Assembly (NCBI GenBank): GCA_030433395.1
Contig: JAUILX010000004.1
Location: forward strand, 1-20,558
Source: Chlamydiia bacterium
GTDB taxonomy: Bacteria; Chlamydiota; Chlamydiia; Chlamydiales; JACKPQ01
Direction: 5' to 3'
DNA length: 20,558 nt
Part shown: in pieces, positions 1 through 6,949 of the stretch
How the letters are laid out: the number at the start of each line of letters is the position of its first letter
Numbering within the stretch: the stretch's first letter is position 1
The notes under the pieces: generated by a model
Database searches by the model: none
Seen by the model: only the letters and a program-made list of their open reading frames with translations
Told to the model about the DNA's origin: nothing
Program-made: the position numbers and the translations under genes

Positions 1-59
1 GGTCTGACCATCTAGGGCAGTGACAGGCTTCTTTACGCGATCTTTTGTGCAATATAAGT

Positions 60-2711
60 TTAGCTGCATACCATTTCATCCAAAACGCGGTAGTGGATTT
101 TACCAGTGCCTGTGAGAGGGATCTCATCTATTCGTCTCAAGTCATGAATTTTTACAATACGACCAAAGCCTGAATCTTTGAGCATTTCGTTGATTTTGTC
201 TTTGCTGAGATCAAGCGTTGTAAATAAAATGAGCTGAGCCCCTTTTTCTCCGTCGCCTGTGCCAATTGCGATAGATGGGGCATCGTCAGAAGGCTCTAGC
301 TGCTTTGTAATCGCATCCTCAACAGCTGTTAAGCTGATCATTTCAGCCCCAATTTTAACAAAGCGCGATAAGCGCCCCTCGATGATTAAACAATCATTTT
401 TATTGACATACCCGATGTCGCCTGAGCGGTAGTAACGATCCCCTTCTATCATTATGAAAGGATCTTTTGCAGTGTTGCCTAGATAGCCAGAAAAAACAGA
501 TGGTCCATGAATGCAAATCTCACCTGAAGCACCTTTTGGCAACACCTCTTGTGTTTCTGGGTGAATGGTGCGTAGTTCAACGCCAGGAATAGGTCTACCT
601 ACGCCTTCTAGGCAGTCTGCACGCTGAGCAGTGACACCAGGGGAGCACTCTGTGATACCATAGGCTTCTAAAATCTGTTTATCTGGACCAAGATCTTTGA
701 CAAGACGAAAAAGATCATCTGGGGCTTTTTCAGCACCGGTAACAAAGAGACGAATGCTTAGCAACTGCTCTTTTTTGGCTGCACGAAATAGATTTTTGTA
801 AAAGGATGGGGCGCAGAGCATAATAGTAACATTCCAGTGTTGAATATCGCGTGCCATCATAGAGCCATCGGTAGGATCAGGTCCGTATACTACGGGAATG
901 CCATAGAGAATTGGTAAAGTTCCAGTAATGGAAAAGCCAAAAGAGTGAAAAGGTGGCAAAACGCTATACATCGTATCATGTGCTGTAAAGTCTACACAAG
1001 AAAGCCCTGCTGCTTGGTTTGCTAAAATGTTGCAATGAGTCAAAGGCACAGCTTTAGGCAATGTTTCTGTACCAGATGTAAAGAGAACAACAGCCGTATC
1101 GTCTCCTGTTAAAGTGCTTAGACCCAACTCATCTAGTAAAAGCTTATTGCTCTTCATAGCTTTAAAAGCGCCCTTAATTTTTTCAAAAAGGGAAATGCTC
1201 TTTTTTACATCTTCCATCAGAACCAGAGAATCTTCAAGTTCTCCCATATCCAATACATCCAATCGGTCAAGAAAGCGACGAGAGCTGAGCACAGTTTTTA
1301 AGTTTAGCAGTTCATGGGCATAGTTAAGCGTACGCACACCACTTGTCCAATTGAGCATCACAGGAGTCTTACCTGCAAGCCAAGTTGCAAAAATCAGCAA
1401 ATAAACAGCTACAGACGAGGGCAGCATGATGCCGATATACTCGCCTTCCATTTTACGAATACGCTCTGCTAAAATCAGAGTTGCTTGACGCATTTTTTTA
1501 TAAGTCATTGGACCTGTTATGGCATCTGCACAAATATGAGTATCTTTCAAACGCTCTGTCACGTCTAAAAATGCTTCAGGGATCGTAAAGCCATGAGGCA
1601 CTTTAGCTGTATGAGCACGCTCTTCTGAAGGCCAACATTTTTTAAGTTGAAAAGCAGGAATCTGGAGCTGTGTTGCCTCTTCCTTTCCACTGACTGCTTG
1701 GCAAACATCGCCAATCGTTTTTAAGTCCCCTGGAGATAGCGTTGCAATGTGATACTTTTGATCAATATGAGCAGAAAGGGACCCAATGTCCAAAGAATCC
1801 AACCCTAGTTCTCGAACTAAGTCTGTTTCATTGTTGAGCTTTTTTGGATCAATCTCTGCTACCTGAGCTACATAAGCAATAATGTCAGCACGCACCTTAG
1901 GATCAATTTTAACATCTTTTGCCAGTATTTTTTCTGGGCGGGTGATTTTAGGAACATCGCGTTTAAAATGGCTGTAGCTGACAAGTTTAATTGGCTCTTC
2001 ACTCACTTCTTGACCATTTTCATCATGGTAGCGATTCATCCAATTTTCTATATACCGGTTAAGTTCTCTGCGCGGAGCATTTCTAGGAAAATCATCTGGC
2101 GCAGCGCATAGCTCAACTGTTACATCCCGACGAGGCGCAAAAAACAGTCCATTCTTAAGCAGCACACCGAGACCATGCCTAAGCGCTTTCCAAAAAGGTG
2201 GTGCTGTGCCTGTAATGGCCCGTGAAAAACTACTTCCCCAAAGTCCAGTTGTTCGCGCCATCACAACTTTTGCATTTGGGCACTCTTGGAGCAACTGATG
2301 AACCATAGAGCCACCAACCATTTCATGCCCTTCTCGCTTCAAGTGACCGGAAGGATAAATTAAAAAGTTATGGCCTCGGCCTAACCCTTCCTTTATCCGT
2401 CTAAAAGTTTTGTGAGCACGGCGAATTTTCCAAGTATTAGTTGCAGTTTCAAAATTGGGGATAGGCAATGCCCTTACAAAGCGCATAAAATGAGCCGCCC
2501 CTGGCATATGATAGTAGTGCTCAACTGCCAAAGGTCTAGGGCGATATCGACTCCATAAATGGGCCATTAGGATAATGGGATCAATCTGTGCCGGATGGTT
2601 CGGGATAAAAATAACACCCTGATCATGAACAAGATCCGTCTTTGTAATGCGGATCCTATAGCGTAAAGCTAAGATGCGCTGCAAGATAAAAGCGATAAAC
2701 CGTTTAAACAT
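60..2711 (-). CDS. aas: Aas-like fusion: acyltransferase + acyl carrier domain + AMP-dependent acyl ligase
   Basis: An 883-residue protein with three domains. Residues ~1-235 are a PlsC-type acyltransferase with the HX4D motif (H39, D44); the usual PEG motif III reads YPSGHLKR, so its Glu is replaced by Ser. Residues ~270-345 look like an acyl carrier domain with the phosphopantetheine motif LGLDSLDIG (Ser306). Residues ~370-880 are an AMP-binding ligase: P-loop LFTSGTETLPK near 543, YGITE near 684, YRSGDIG near 761, and the C-terminal catalytic lysine in GTGKIHYRVL (K871). Known Aas proteins activate a free fatty acid on ACP and re-acylate lysophospholipid; here all three parts lie on one chain, so the acyl group could be handed over internally (inference). 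The first residues are hydrophobic and basic, suggesting membrane association. The open frame extends to a TTG three codons upstream; I chose the ATG at 2711. No partner transporter is visible. Confidence 0.9.
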   Translation of the reverse strand: MFKRFIAFILQRILALRYRIRITKTDLVHDQGVIFIPNHPAQIDPIILMAHLWSRYRPRPLAVEHYYHMPGAAHFMRFVRALPIPNFETATNTWKIRRAHKTFRRIKEGLGRGHNFLIYPSGHLKREGHEMVGGSMVHQLLQECPNAKVVMARTTGLWGSSFSRAITGTAPPFWKALRHGLGVLLKNGLFFAPRRDVTVELCAAPDDFPRNAPRRELNRYIENWMNRYHDENGQEVSEEPIKLVSYSHFKRDVPKITRPEKILAKDVKIDPKVRADIIAYVAQVAEIDPKKLNNETDLVRELGLDSLDIGSLSAHIDQKYHIATLSPGDLKTIGDVCQAVSGKEEATQLQIPAFQLKKCWPSEERAHTAKVPHGFTIPEAFLDVTERLKDTHICADAITGPMTYKKMRQATLILAERIRKMEGEYIGIMLPSSVAVYLLIFATWLAGKTPVMLNWTSGVRTLNYAHELLNLKTVLSSRRFLDRLDVLDMGELEDSLVLMEDVKKSISLFEKIKGAFKAMKSNKLLLDELGLSTLTGDDTAVVLFTSGTETLPKAVPLTHCNILANQAAGLSCVDFTAHDTMYSVLPPFHSFGFSITGTLPILYGIPVVYGPDPTDGSMMARDIQHWNVTIMLCAPSFYKNLFRAAKKEQLLSIRLFVTGAEKAPDDLFRLVKDLGPDKQILEAYGITECSPGVTAQRADCLEGVGRPIPGVELRTIHPETQEVLPKGASGEICIHGPSVFSGYLGNTAKDPFIMIEGDRYYRSGDIGYVNKNDCLIIEGRLSRFVKIGAEMISLTAVEDAITKQLEPSDDAPSIAIGTGDGEKGAQLILFTTLDLSKDKINEMLKDSGFGRIVKIHDLRRIDEIPLTGTGKIHYRVLDEMVCS

Positions 2712-2765
2712 AACTCTCAATGTATCAAAGCCAAGAATTTAAAACCAGAGGCTCCAAAACAAAAA

Positions 2766-2795
2766 TTGACAAATAATTAAAATATTAATTACAAT
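2766..2795 (+). promoter_or_regulatory. Sigma-70-type promoter for the small-gene pair
   Basis: TTGACA (2766-2771) is a perfect -35. After 18 bp comes TACAAT (2790-2795), five of six matches to the -10 consensus. The surroundings are very AT-rich. The predicted start of transcription falls at or beside the ATG at 2803, which has no Shine-Dalgarno, so the message would be leaderless. Confidence 0.55.
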
Positions 2796-2802
2796 TAAAC
2801 TT

Positions 2803-2979
2803 ATGAGAATTGATAATAATAGTGATGAATATTCGGAAAATACAATTGAAAAGTATTCATTATGCCATGTTATAAAATCAGCAGTAAAAGCAATTAAGAA
2901 TGCCGAGCATCATCCACAAGTTACAAATTTGAAGGGTAGCGTTGACAACAAAACCGCAAACGATTATCCGAAAGAGTAG
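2803..2979 (+). CDS. Small hypothetical protein (58 aa)
   Basis: A 58-residue frame beginning MRIDNNSDEYSENTIEKYSL and ending in KTANDYPKE. It is hydrophilic, with no membrane segment, no signal peptide and one cysteine; the middle (VIKSAVKAIKNAEHH) could form an amphipathic helix. I do not recognise a family. Support for it being real: a consensus promoter directly upstream, and a second small frame 27 nt downstream on the same strand with a strong ribosome site. Against it: no Shine-Dalgarno of its own, AT-rich DNA and short length. A competing frame beginning with TTG at 2942 overlaps its 3' end, but lacks a ribosome site. It could also be a degraded gene remnant. Confidence 0.4.
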   Translation: MRIDNNSDEYSENTIEKYSLCHVIKSAVKAIKNAEHHPQVTNLKGSVDNKTANDYPKE

Positions 2980-3006
2980 TTCAATAAAGCTTAGGGAGGC
3001 GATACA

Positions 3007-3207
3007 ATGGCAGTTCCAGGACCAGATAGCAAGAAAGGCCCTGTTGGAAATTCTCACTCACCTGCTGAGTATAAAGATAGGCATCTGGAACGTTGGGTGC
3101 AACCTCAATCGTGGGAAAAAGGCTCTCACAATTGGTCAGTTGGCAGTGCCTCTAACGAAGTAGCAAAGATCGTGCGTGGTGCCCTATCTTCGATATCGCC
3201 AGATTAA
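3007..3207 (+). CDS. Small hypothetical protein (66 aa), overlaps bioY tail
   Basis: A 66-residue frame starting MAVPGPDSKKGPVGNSHSPA. The start is well supported: AGGGAGG at 2993-2999 sits 7 nt before the ATG at 3007. The protein is polar, rich in Gly, Pro, Ser and Trp (three Trp within HLERWVQPQSWEKGSHNW), with no Cys or membrane helix. I do not recognise the family. It follows the 58-residue frame at 2803 by 27 nt and probably shares its transcript. Its last ~18 codons lie antisense to the final codons of the convergent bioY gene (56 nt shared), which is unusual and means that part of one protein is constrained by the other. A toxin-antitoxin pair is conceivable, but nothing in the residues shows it. 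Confidence 0.5.
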   Translation: MAVPGPDSKKGPVGNSHSPAEYKDRHLERWVQPQSWEKGSHNWSVGSASNEVAKIVRGALSSISPD

Positions 3208-3700
3208 CCAGCAAATCCCCTAGAACAAAAGGCGCTACGCCGAGCCAAAAACTCTGAGGAAAACCAACAAACGTGCTCAAGTGAAGGCATCCCGTTACAT
3301 AGTGTGCGATAATAGACAGGTTTAACGCGTTGAATACACTTAAGGCCGAGCCTCTTCTCTCTGAAAGATATCCAGCAATGTAAGCAGATAGAATGAACCC
3401 AAAAATATAGCCACCTGTTGGGCCCATCAAATAAGCAATTCCTGAGCCACCATTTGCAAATACTGGCAGTCCCATCGCGCCTTGCGCAATGAAGAGCACC
3501 GCACATGCTACGCCACGTTTGCGTCCCAGCAAAAAGCCTGCCAAGCAAATGGCGTTATTTTGCAAATAGATTGGCACTGGTGAAAAAGGCAAGCGAATGG
3601 CCAGCTGACCGATTAAGCCAATAAATACAGAAGCAAGTGAAACAAGCAATACATCTGTTACCCAACTACGACTAATGAATTTTTGACAAACAGCTCTCAT
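3152..3700 (-). CDS. bioY: BioY biotin transporter (copy 1)
   Basis: A 182-residue integral membrane protein of the BioY family, the substrate-binding S component that imports biotin, either alone or with an ECF energising module. Family marks seen: PFSPVPIYLQN near residue 38, a GPTGGYIFGF motif at 93-102, about six hydrophobic segments, and the typical ending with GVAPFVLGDLLVNL. The ATG at 3700 overlaps the stop of the upstream bioY copy as ATGA, and AAGGAG lies just before it, so the two are translationally coupled. The 3' end overlaps the convergent small gene ending at 3207. No ECF ATPase or T component is in the window. Biotin would serve acetyl-CoA carboxylase, which fits the fatty-acid gene fabF in the same cluster. 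Confidence 0.9.
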   Translation of the reverse strand: MRAVCQKFISRSWVTDVLLVSLASVFIGLIGQLAIRLPFSPVPIYLQNNAICLAGFLLGRKRGVACAVLFIAQGAMGLPVFANGGSGIAYLMGPTGGYIFGFILSAYIAGYLSERRGSALSVFNALNLSIIAHYVTGCLHLSTFVGFPQSFWLGVAPFVLGDLLVNLAISKIGHHARSLLLR

Positions 3701-4272
3701 AGAATCTCCTTAACTTTATAGCGACCTAACGGCAGGTGTTTAAGCAATAGTACAAAAAAGACTAATTTTAAGCAATTGCCAGGAATGAAGGGTAAAACAC
3801 CTTTCATGAAAGCTGTGTATGGATCAATAAACTGTGTCAGCCAAGCAAAGCCAAAAGCATTGATCACTACCGTTCCTAAAAGCATAGCAATAAAATCTCT
3901 AGCGGTAGTAGACGGCGTTCTGTACTCTGAAATTAGCCCCGTTGTCAAACTTCCCAGTACATAGCCAAAAAGGTATCCCCCTGTGGGACCAATAAAAACT
4001 GACCAACCAGAGGCTCCAGACGGCCAAATTGGCACGCCTAAAATACCCAATGCAACAAACAAAATAGCATTAAGAGTTCCCAATCGACTGCCTAGCAGGA
4101 CAGCGCAAAACATGATCGCATTTGACTGCAAAACAATAGGCACTGGTGAAAATGGCAAGGGAATTGATAGGGGGGCACACACCCAAAGAAACATTAATGA
4201 GATAAAAAGATAGATAGCATCACGCCTCAACGGAGGCAGCCGAGCAATTTTCGTAAAAGTTGATTTTATCAT
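3697..4272 (-). CDS. bioY: BioY biotin transporter (copy 2)
   Basis: A 191-residue BioY family membrane protein, upstream of and overlapping copy 1. It shares the same landmarks, PFSPVPIVLQSNAI near residue 41 and IGPTGGYLFGY near 94, but is clearly diverged elsewhere, so the pair is an old tandem duplication or two subfamilies rather than a recent copy. The N-terminus carries a basic stretch (RLPPLRRD) before the first helix, consistent with the inside-positive rule. The start at 4272 has only a weak ribosome site and lies 25 nt after the Nudix stop, so expression probably depends on the upstream genes. Two BioY subunits together might form a heteromeric importer, or one copy may have another substrate; both are inference. 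Confidence 0.88.
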   Translation of the reverse strand: MIKSTFTKIARLPPLRRDAIYLFISLMFLWVCAPLSIPLPFSPVPIVLQSNAIMFCAVLLGSRLGTLNAILFVALGILGVPIWPSGASGWSVFIGPTGGYLFGYVLGSLTTGLISEYRTPSTTARDFIAMLLGTVVINAFGFAWLTQFIDPYTAFMKGVLPFIPGNCLKLVFFVLLLKHLPLGRYKVKEIL

Positions 4273-4297
4273 AGCTTCTGGCAGCTACAATAAAAAA

Positions 4298-4708
4298 CTA
4301 TGCAATTTTTGTCAAAACAGTTTTGAAAAGATTTTTGGCTTCATCATATGTAATGATATTATAGGCATCTGTTACAGGGCACCAGCGAGCCTGGAGAATT
4401 TCTGCATCTTGCACTTTGATATCACCTGATACACAAGCTGCAAAATATGTGACTGTTTTTTCAACGACTTGCCCGCCTATTTCAAACTGGTAGTGTTCAA
4501 CAAACGCTGTTTCACAAAGCAGTCTGTCAACAGTTAAATTTGTTTCTTCAAAGAGCTCTCTGGCCGCCCCATCAAGCATTTCTTCACCTTTCTCTAAATG
4601 CCCTTTAGGAAACCCCCAGTAATGATCTTTACGGTGTTGAATTAATAAAACTTCCCAACCTTTATGAATGTTGCGAAAGGGAACGATCCCATAGGATAAA
4701 TCAATCAC
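4298..4708 (-). CDS. Nudix hydrolase, probable Ap4A/nucleotide pyrophosphatase
   Basis: A 136-residue Nudix protein. The Nudix box begins at residue 36 (GHLEKGEEMLDGAARELFEE, then TNL), giving G-x5-E-x7-REL-x-EE with Asn in place of the last Gly. The flanks WGFPKGH and RWCPVTDA resemble diadenosine tetraphosphate hydrolases more than MutT, so hydrolysis of Ap4A or a similar dinucleotide is the likeliest role, Mg-dependent and cytosolic. The open frame runs further upstream into fabF, but that part is only the fabF sequence in another frame. I place the start at the GTG at 4708, whose GTGATTGA overlaps the fabF stop; this gives the normal family length and implies translational coupling. From memory, a Nudix gene also follows fabF in Chlamydia. 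Confidence 0.88.
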   Translation of the reverse strand: MIDLSYGIVPFRNIHKGWEVLLIQHRKDHYWGFPKGHLEKGEEMLDGAARELFEETNLTVDRLLCETAFVEHYQFEIGGQVVEKTVTYFAACVSGDIKVQDAEILQARWCPVTDAYNIITYDEAKNLFKTVLTKIA

Positions 4709-5948
4709 GATAACGCCCGACAGCAACAACAGCGTTGTGTCCGCCGAAGCCAAAAGAATTAGATAGCGCAACGTCAATATCGTGCTCAGCAGCTGTGCCG
4801 GGTACAATAAACTCTTTGATCTCTTCTTCAGGATCATCGAGGTTTGGCATTGGATGAATTTTGCCTTTTTCAATAGATTTAAGCGTAGCTATCATCTCCA
4901 CGCTGCCAGCTGCACCAAGACAATGCCCAATAAGAGCTTTGGTCCCATTCATGGCAATATTTTTACAGTGATCACCAAAAACCGATTGGATACCACGCAC
5001 TTCACACATATCGCCAACAGGTGTGCTCGTAGCATGTGCGTTGATATAGTTAACTCGCTTAGGATCGATGCTCCCATCTTCTAGCGCCATGCGTATGCAA
5101 TCAGCAACACCCGATCCATCGGGCTTAGTTGCCGTCATGTGAAAAGCATCGGCATTCATAGCACCACCTAGGTACTCACCATAAATTTTGGCGCCTCGTT
5201 TTTTAGCATGCTCTAACTCTTCTAGGATAAGCACTCCTGCACCTTCGCCGATCACAAAACCATCGCGGCCCTTATCCCACGGACGCGATGCCTTAAGAGG
5301 TTCATCATTGCGCGTTGACATGGCTTTAATAACACAAAAACCTGCCAATCCAACTGGAACAATAGGAGCTTCAGTGCCGCCGCAGACCATCAGATCAGCA
5401 TCACCGTTTTGAATATGACGCGCTGCATTAATAATGGCATAGTTAGCTGTAGCACATGCGGTTGAAACCGAATAGTTCGGCCCTGTGAATCCAGTGTCAA
5501 TTGAGAGCATACCACTTGCCATATTCGTAATGATAAACGGAATAAAAAACGGAGTGATACGCGAGCATCCTTTATCGCGAATTGTATGGACGCCTTCAGA
5601 AAACGTTGTCAAGCCACCCATTCCAGAACCAATTAAAATACCGCACCGAGACTTATCAAGGGCGTCCATATCGACTTTAGAATCTTCGAGCGCACCTTTA
5701 CCTGCTACTTGAGAGTAGCGTAAAAAAGGGTCAAGACGTCTAGCTTGCTTTTTATCGAGATACTCGCCTGGATCAAAGTTTTTGATTTGTCCAGCAATTC
5801 GAGTGGAGTAATCTGAGCAGTCGAAGGCATCGATATCTGTAATACCGCTTTCACCATCTAAAAGTTTTTGGTAAAAAGTATCGATATCCTGCCCAAAGCA
5901 TGAAACAAGTCCCATACCTGTGATAACTACACGTCGCTTTTGATTCAT
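4701..5948 (-). CDS. fabF: Beta-ketoacyl-ACP synthase II
   Basis: A 415-residue condensing enzyme that elongates acyl-ACP with malonyl-ACP in type II fatty acid synthesis in the cytosol. The Cys-His-His triad is visible: Cys165 in VSTACATANYAI, His305 in NAHATSTPVGD and His342 in IGHCLGAAGSVE. The C-terminal SNSFGFGGHNAVV is the normal family ending, and the length is standard. The open frame extends 12 codons upstream, but MNQKRRVVITGMG at 5948 matches FabF N-termini and has GAGGTG about 6 nt before it. It is the first gene of a cluster with the Nudix and two bioY genes. A 15-bp palindrome lies over its likely promoter. The gene at 6100 is transcribed away from it. Confidence 0.97.
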   Translation of the reverse strand: MNQKRRVVITGMGLVSCFGQDIDTFYQKLLDGESGITDIDAFDCSDYSTRIAGQIKNFDPGEYLDKKQARRLDPFLRYSQVAGKGALEDSKVDMDALDKSRCGILIGSGMGGLTTFSEGVHTIRDKGCSRITPFFIPFIITNMASGMLSIDTGFTGPNYSVSTACATANYAIINAARHIQNGDADLMVCGGTEAPIVPVGLAGFCVIKAMSTRNDEPLKASRPWDKGRDGFVIGEGAGVLILEELEHAKKRGAKIYGEYLGGAMNADAFHMTATKPDGSGVADCIRMALEDGSIDPKRVNYINAHATSTPVGDMCEVRGIQSVFGDHCKNIAMNGTKALIGHCLGAAGSVEMIATLKSIEKGKIHPMPNLDDPEEEIKEFIVPGTAAEHDIDVALSNSFGFGGHNAVVAVGRYRD

Positions 5949-5973
5949 AGAAAGCACCTCATATTCGAAGATC

Positions 5974-6003
5974 GAGTGTATCACACTCTTCCAAGTTATG
6001 CAA
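5974..6003 (-). promoter_or_regulatory. Probable fabF promoter with overlapping palindrome
   Basis: Reading the minus strand, TTGCAT (6003-5998) and TACACT (5980-5975) are separated by 17 bp, a moderate sigma-70-like promoter. The perfect inverted repeat GAGTGT-ATC-ACACTC (5974-5988, plus strand) covers the -10 region and could be an operator for a dimeric repressor. No known regulator site is recognised. Confidence 0.35.
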
Positions 6004-6037
6004 TCAATAAAACACAGGATTAAAAAATTTTATTTCA

Positions 6038-6066
6038 TTGACTTGTAATATAGGATAAGACATAAT
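6038..6066 (+). promoter_or_regulatory. Sigma-70-type promoter of the 144-aa membrane protein
   Basis: TTGACT (6038-6043) and CATAAT (6061-6066) are each five of six consensus and separated by exactly 17 bp. The transcript would start near 6073, giving a leader of about 27 nt that includes an AGGAA ribosome site at 6088-6092 before the ATG at 6100. Confidence 0.65.
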
Positions 6067-6099
6067 CGCACCTGATAACATAACAACAGGAAACACGAC

Positions 6100-6534
6100 A
6101 TGACAAATTCAATAAATCCACAAAGCGTAGGTTTTTTCGCCCATGCAGGCCTCACATTAACTAACAATGTTGAAGGATATACTAAAGTCAAGCATACCCC
6201 AAATAAAACCGAGACATTAGGGAATGTATTTTTGTGGCCCGTTGTAAAACTACCCTATCACTTGAAAAACGTAGCCACCCAACCACAAGTTGTAGTTGTT
6301 GCGCTTACAGTAATCTCTTTAGCTTCAGTGGTATTTATGTTCCATAATAGCTCTACAGGTGAATTAGCAAAACTAGCGCTCAAATCCATTCCATCTTATT
6401 TAACGCATGCAAAGGTTACGGCAGAAGTGGTTGCAATAACTAGCATAGCTGGATGGGGTATTCGAGCCTACGGAAGACTTTCAAATGCTGCTTTAATGAA
6501 AGCATGGTACGCTAGAAAGCCAGACAATACCTAG
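6100..6534 (+). CDS. Hypothetical two-helix membrane protein (144 aa), possibly Inc-like
   Basis: I do not recognise a family. The protein begins with a polar ~60-residue stretch without a signal peptide, then a strong hydrophobic segment at 64-81 (VVVVALTVISLASVVFMF), a ~22-residue connector, and a second weaker hydrophobic segment at ~104-122, ending in a basic polar tail. Two closely spaced hydrophobic segments form the bilobed profile of chlamydial inclusion membrane (Inc) proteins, which are type III secreted; that assignment is inference. It has a near-consensus promoter and its own ribosome site, and stands alone on the plus strand between fabF and rsfS, two genes that, from memory, are neighbours in Chlamydia, so it looks like a lineage-specific insertion. 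Confidence 0.7.
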   Translation: MTNSINPQSVGFFAHAGLTLTNNVEGYTKVKHTPNKTETLGNVFLWPVVKLPYHLKNVATQPQVVVVALTVISLASVVFMFHNSSTGELAKLALKSIPSYLTHAKVTAEVVAITSIAGWGIRAYGRLSNAALMKAWYARKPDNT

Positions 6535-6580
6535 AGAGGATTTCTGATGTTTAAGCAGTTTTGTCATGGAGTGAGGGTTA

Positions 6581-6949
6581 TTAGACAGCTTTCACAGCCT
6601 TAACGTTTAAATCGATGAGCTCAGCTTCTGGAAAAAGGCGCTCAATCTGGTATTTTTCTCGGTAACCAGGCATAAAAATATGCACAATCATTTGCATGTA
6701 GTCGAGCACTACCCAATCTCCATAATGAATCCCTTCAACAAAGACTGGACTTATTCCCTGATCCTTAAGCTTTTGCGTAATAGACTTTGCTATTGCTATC
6801 ACGTGACGATCGACGTTGCCTTCAGCTACAATAACTGTATCAGTAATAGAAGAAATGCCACTTACATCTAATGCTAAGACATTTAAGCCTTTTTTTTCAT
6901 AGATGGTCTGCGCAACGAGATTTAGGATGTCCTGGGAATTTTCCTGCAT
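6581..6949 (-). CDS. rsfS: Ribosomal silencing factor RsfS (YbeB/Iojap)
   Basis: A 122-residue member of the RsfS/Iojap family, which binds protein uL14 of the large ribosomal subunit and blocks joining of the subunits during starvation or stationary phase. Family marks: ALDVSGISSITDTVIVAEG near residues 26-44 and the conserved GDWVVLDYMQMIVHIF run near 77-92, followed by a YREKYQIERLFPEAEL ending. The ATG at 6949 has AAGGAG 5 nt upstream. That ribosome site and the first ~17 codons lie inside the nadD reading frame, so translation of the two is probably coupled. In a developmental-cycle organism a ribosome silencer could matter when cells go dormant, but this is inference. Confidence 0.95.
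   Translation of the reverse strand: MQENSQDILNLVAQTIYEKKGLNVLALDVSGISSITDTVIVAEGNVDRHVIAIAKSITQKLKDQGISPVFVEGIHYGDWVVLDYMQMIVHIFMPGYREKYQIERLFPEAELIDLNVKAVKAV

Noticed and set aside
1..59. Non-coding left edge, with GGTCTGACC at the very border
   Set aside because: Too short and cut by the window; could be the start of a neighbouring gene or half of a hairpin, but nothing can be supported.
2942..3163. 73-codon frame starting with TTG, overlapping both small genes
   Set aside because: No Shine-Dalgarno, TTG start, and it competes with the 66-codon frame that has AGGGAGG at ideal spacing.
3204..3548. 114-codon minus-strand frame within bioY
   Set aside because: Out-of-frame shadow of the clearly recognisable BioY protein.
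4709..4873. N-terminal extension of the Nudix frame with a hydrophobic stretch
   Set aside because: It lies inside fabF in another frame; family alignment supports the GTG at 4708.
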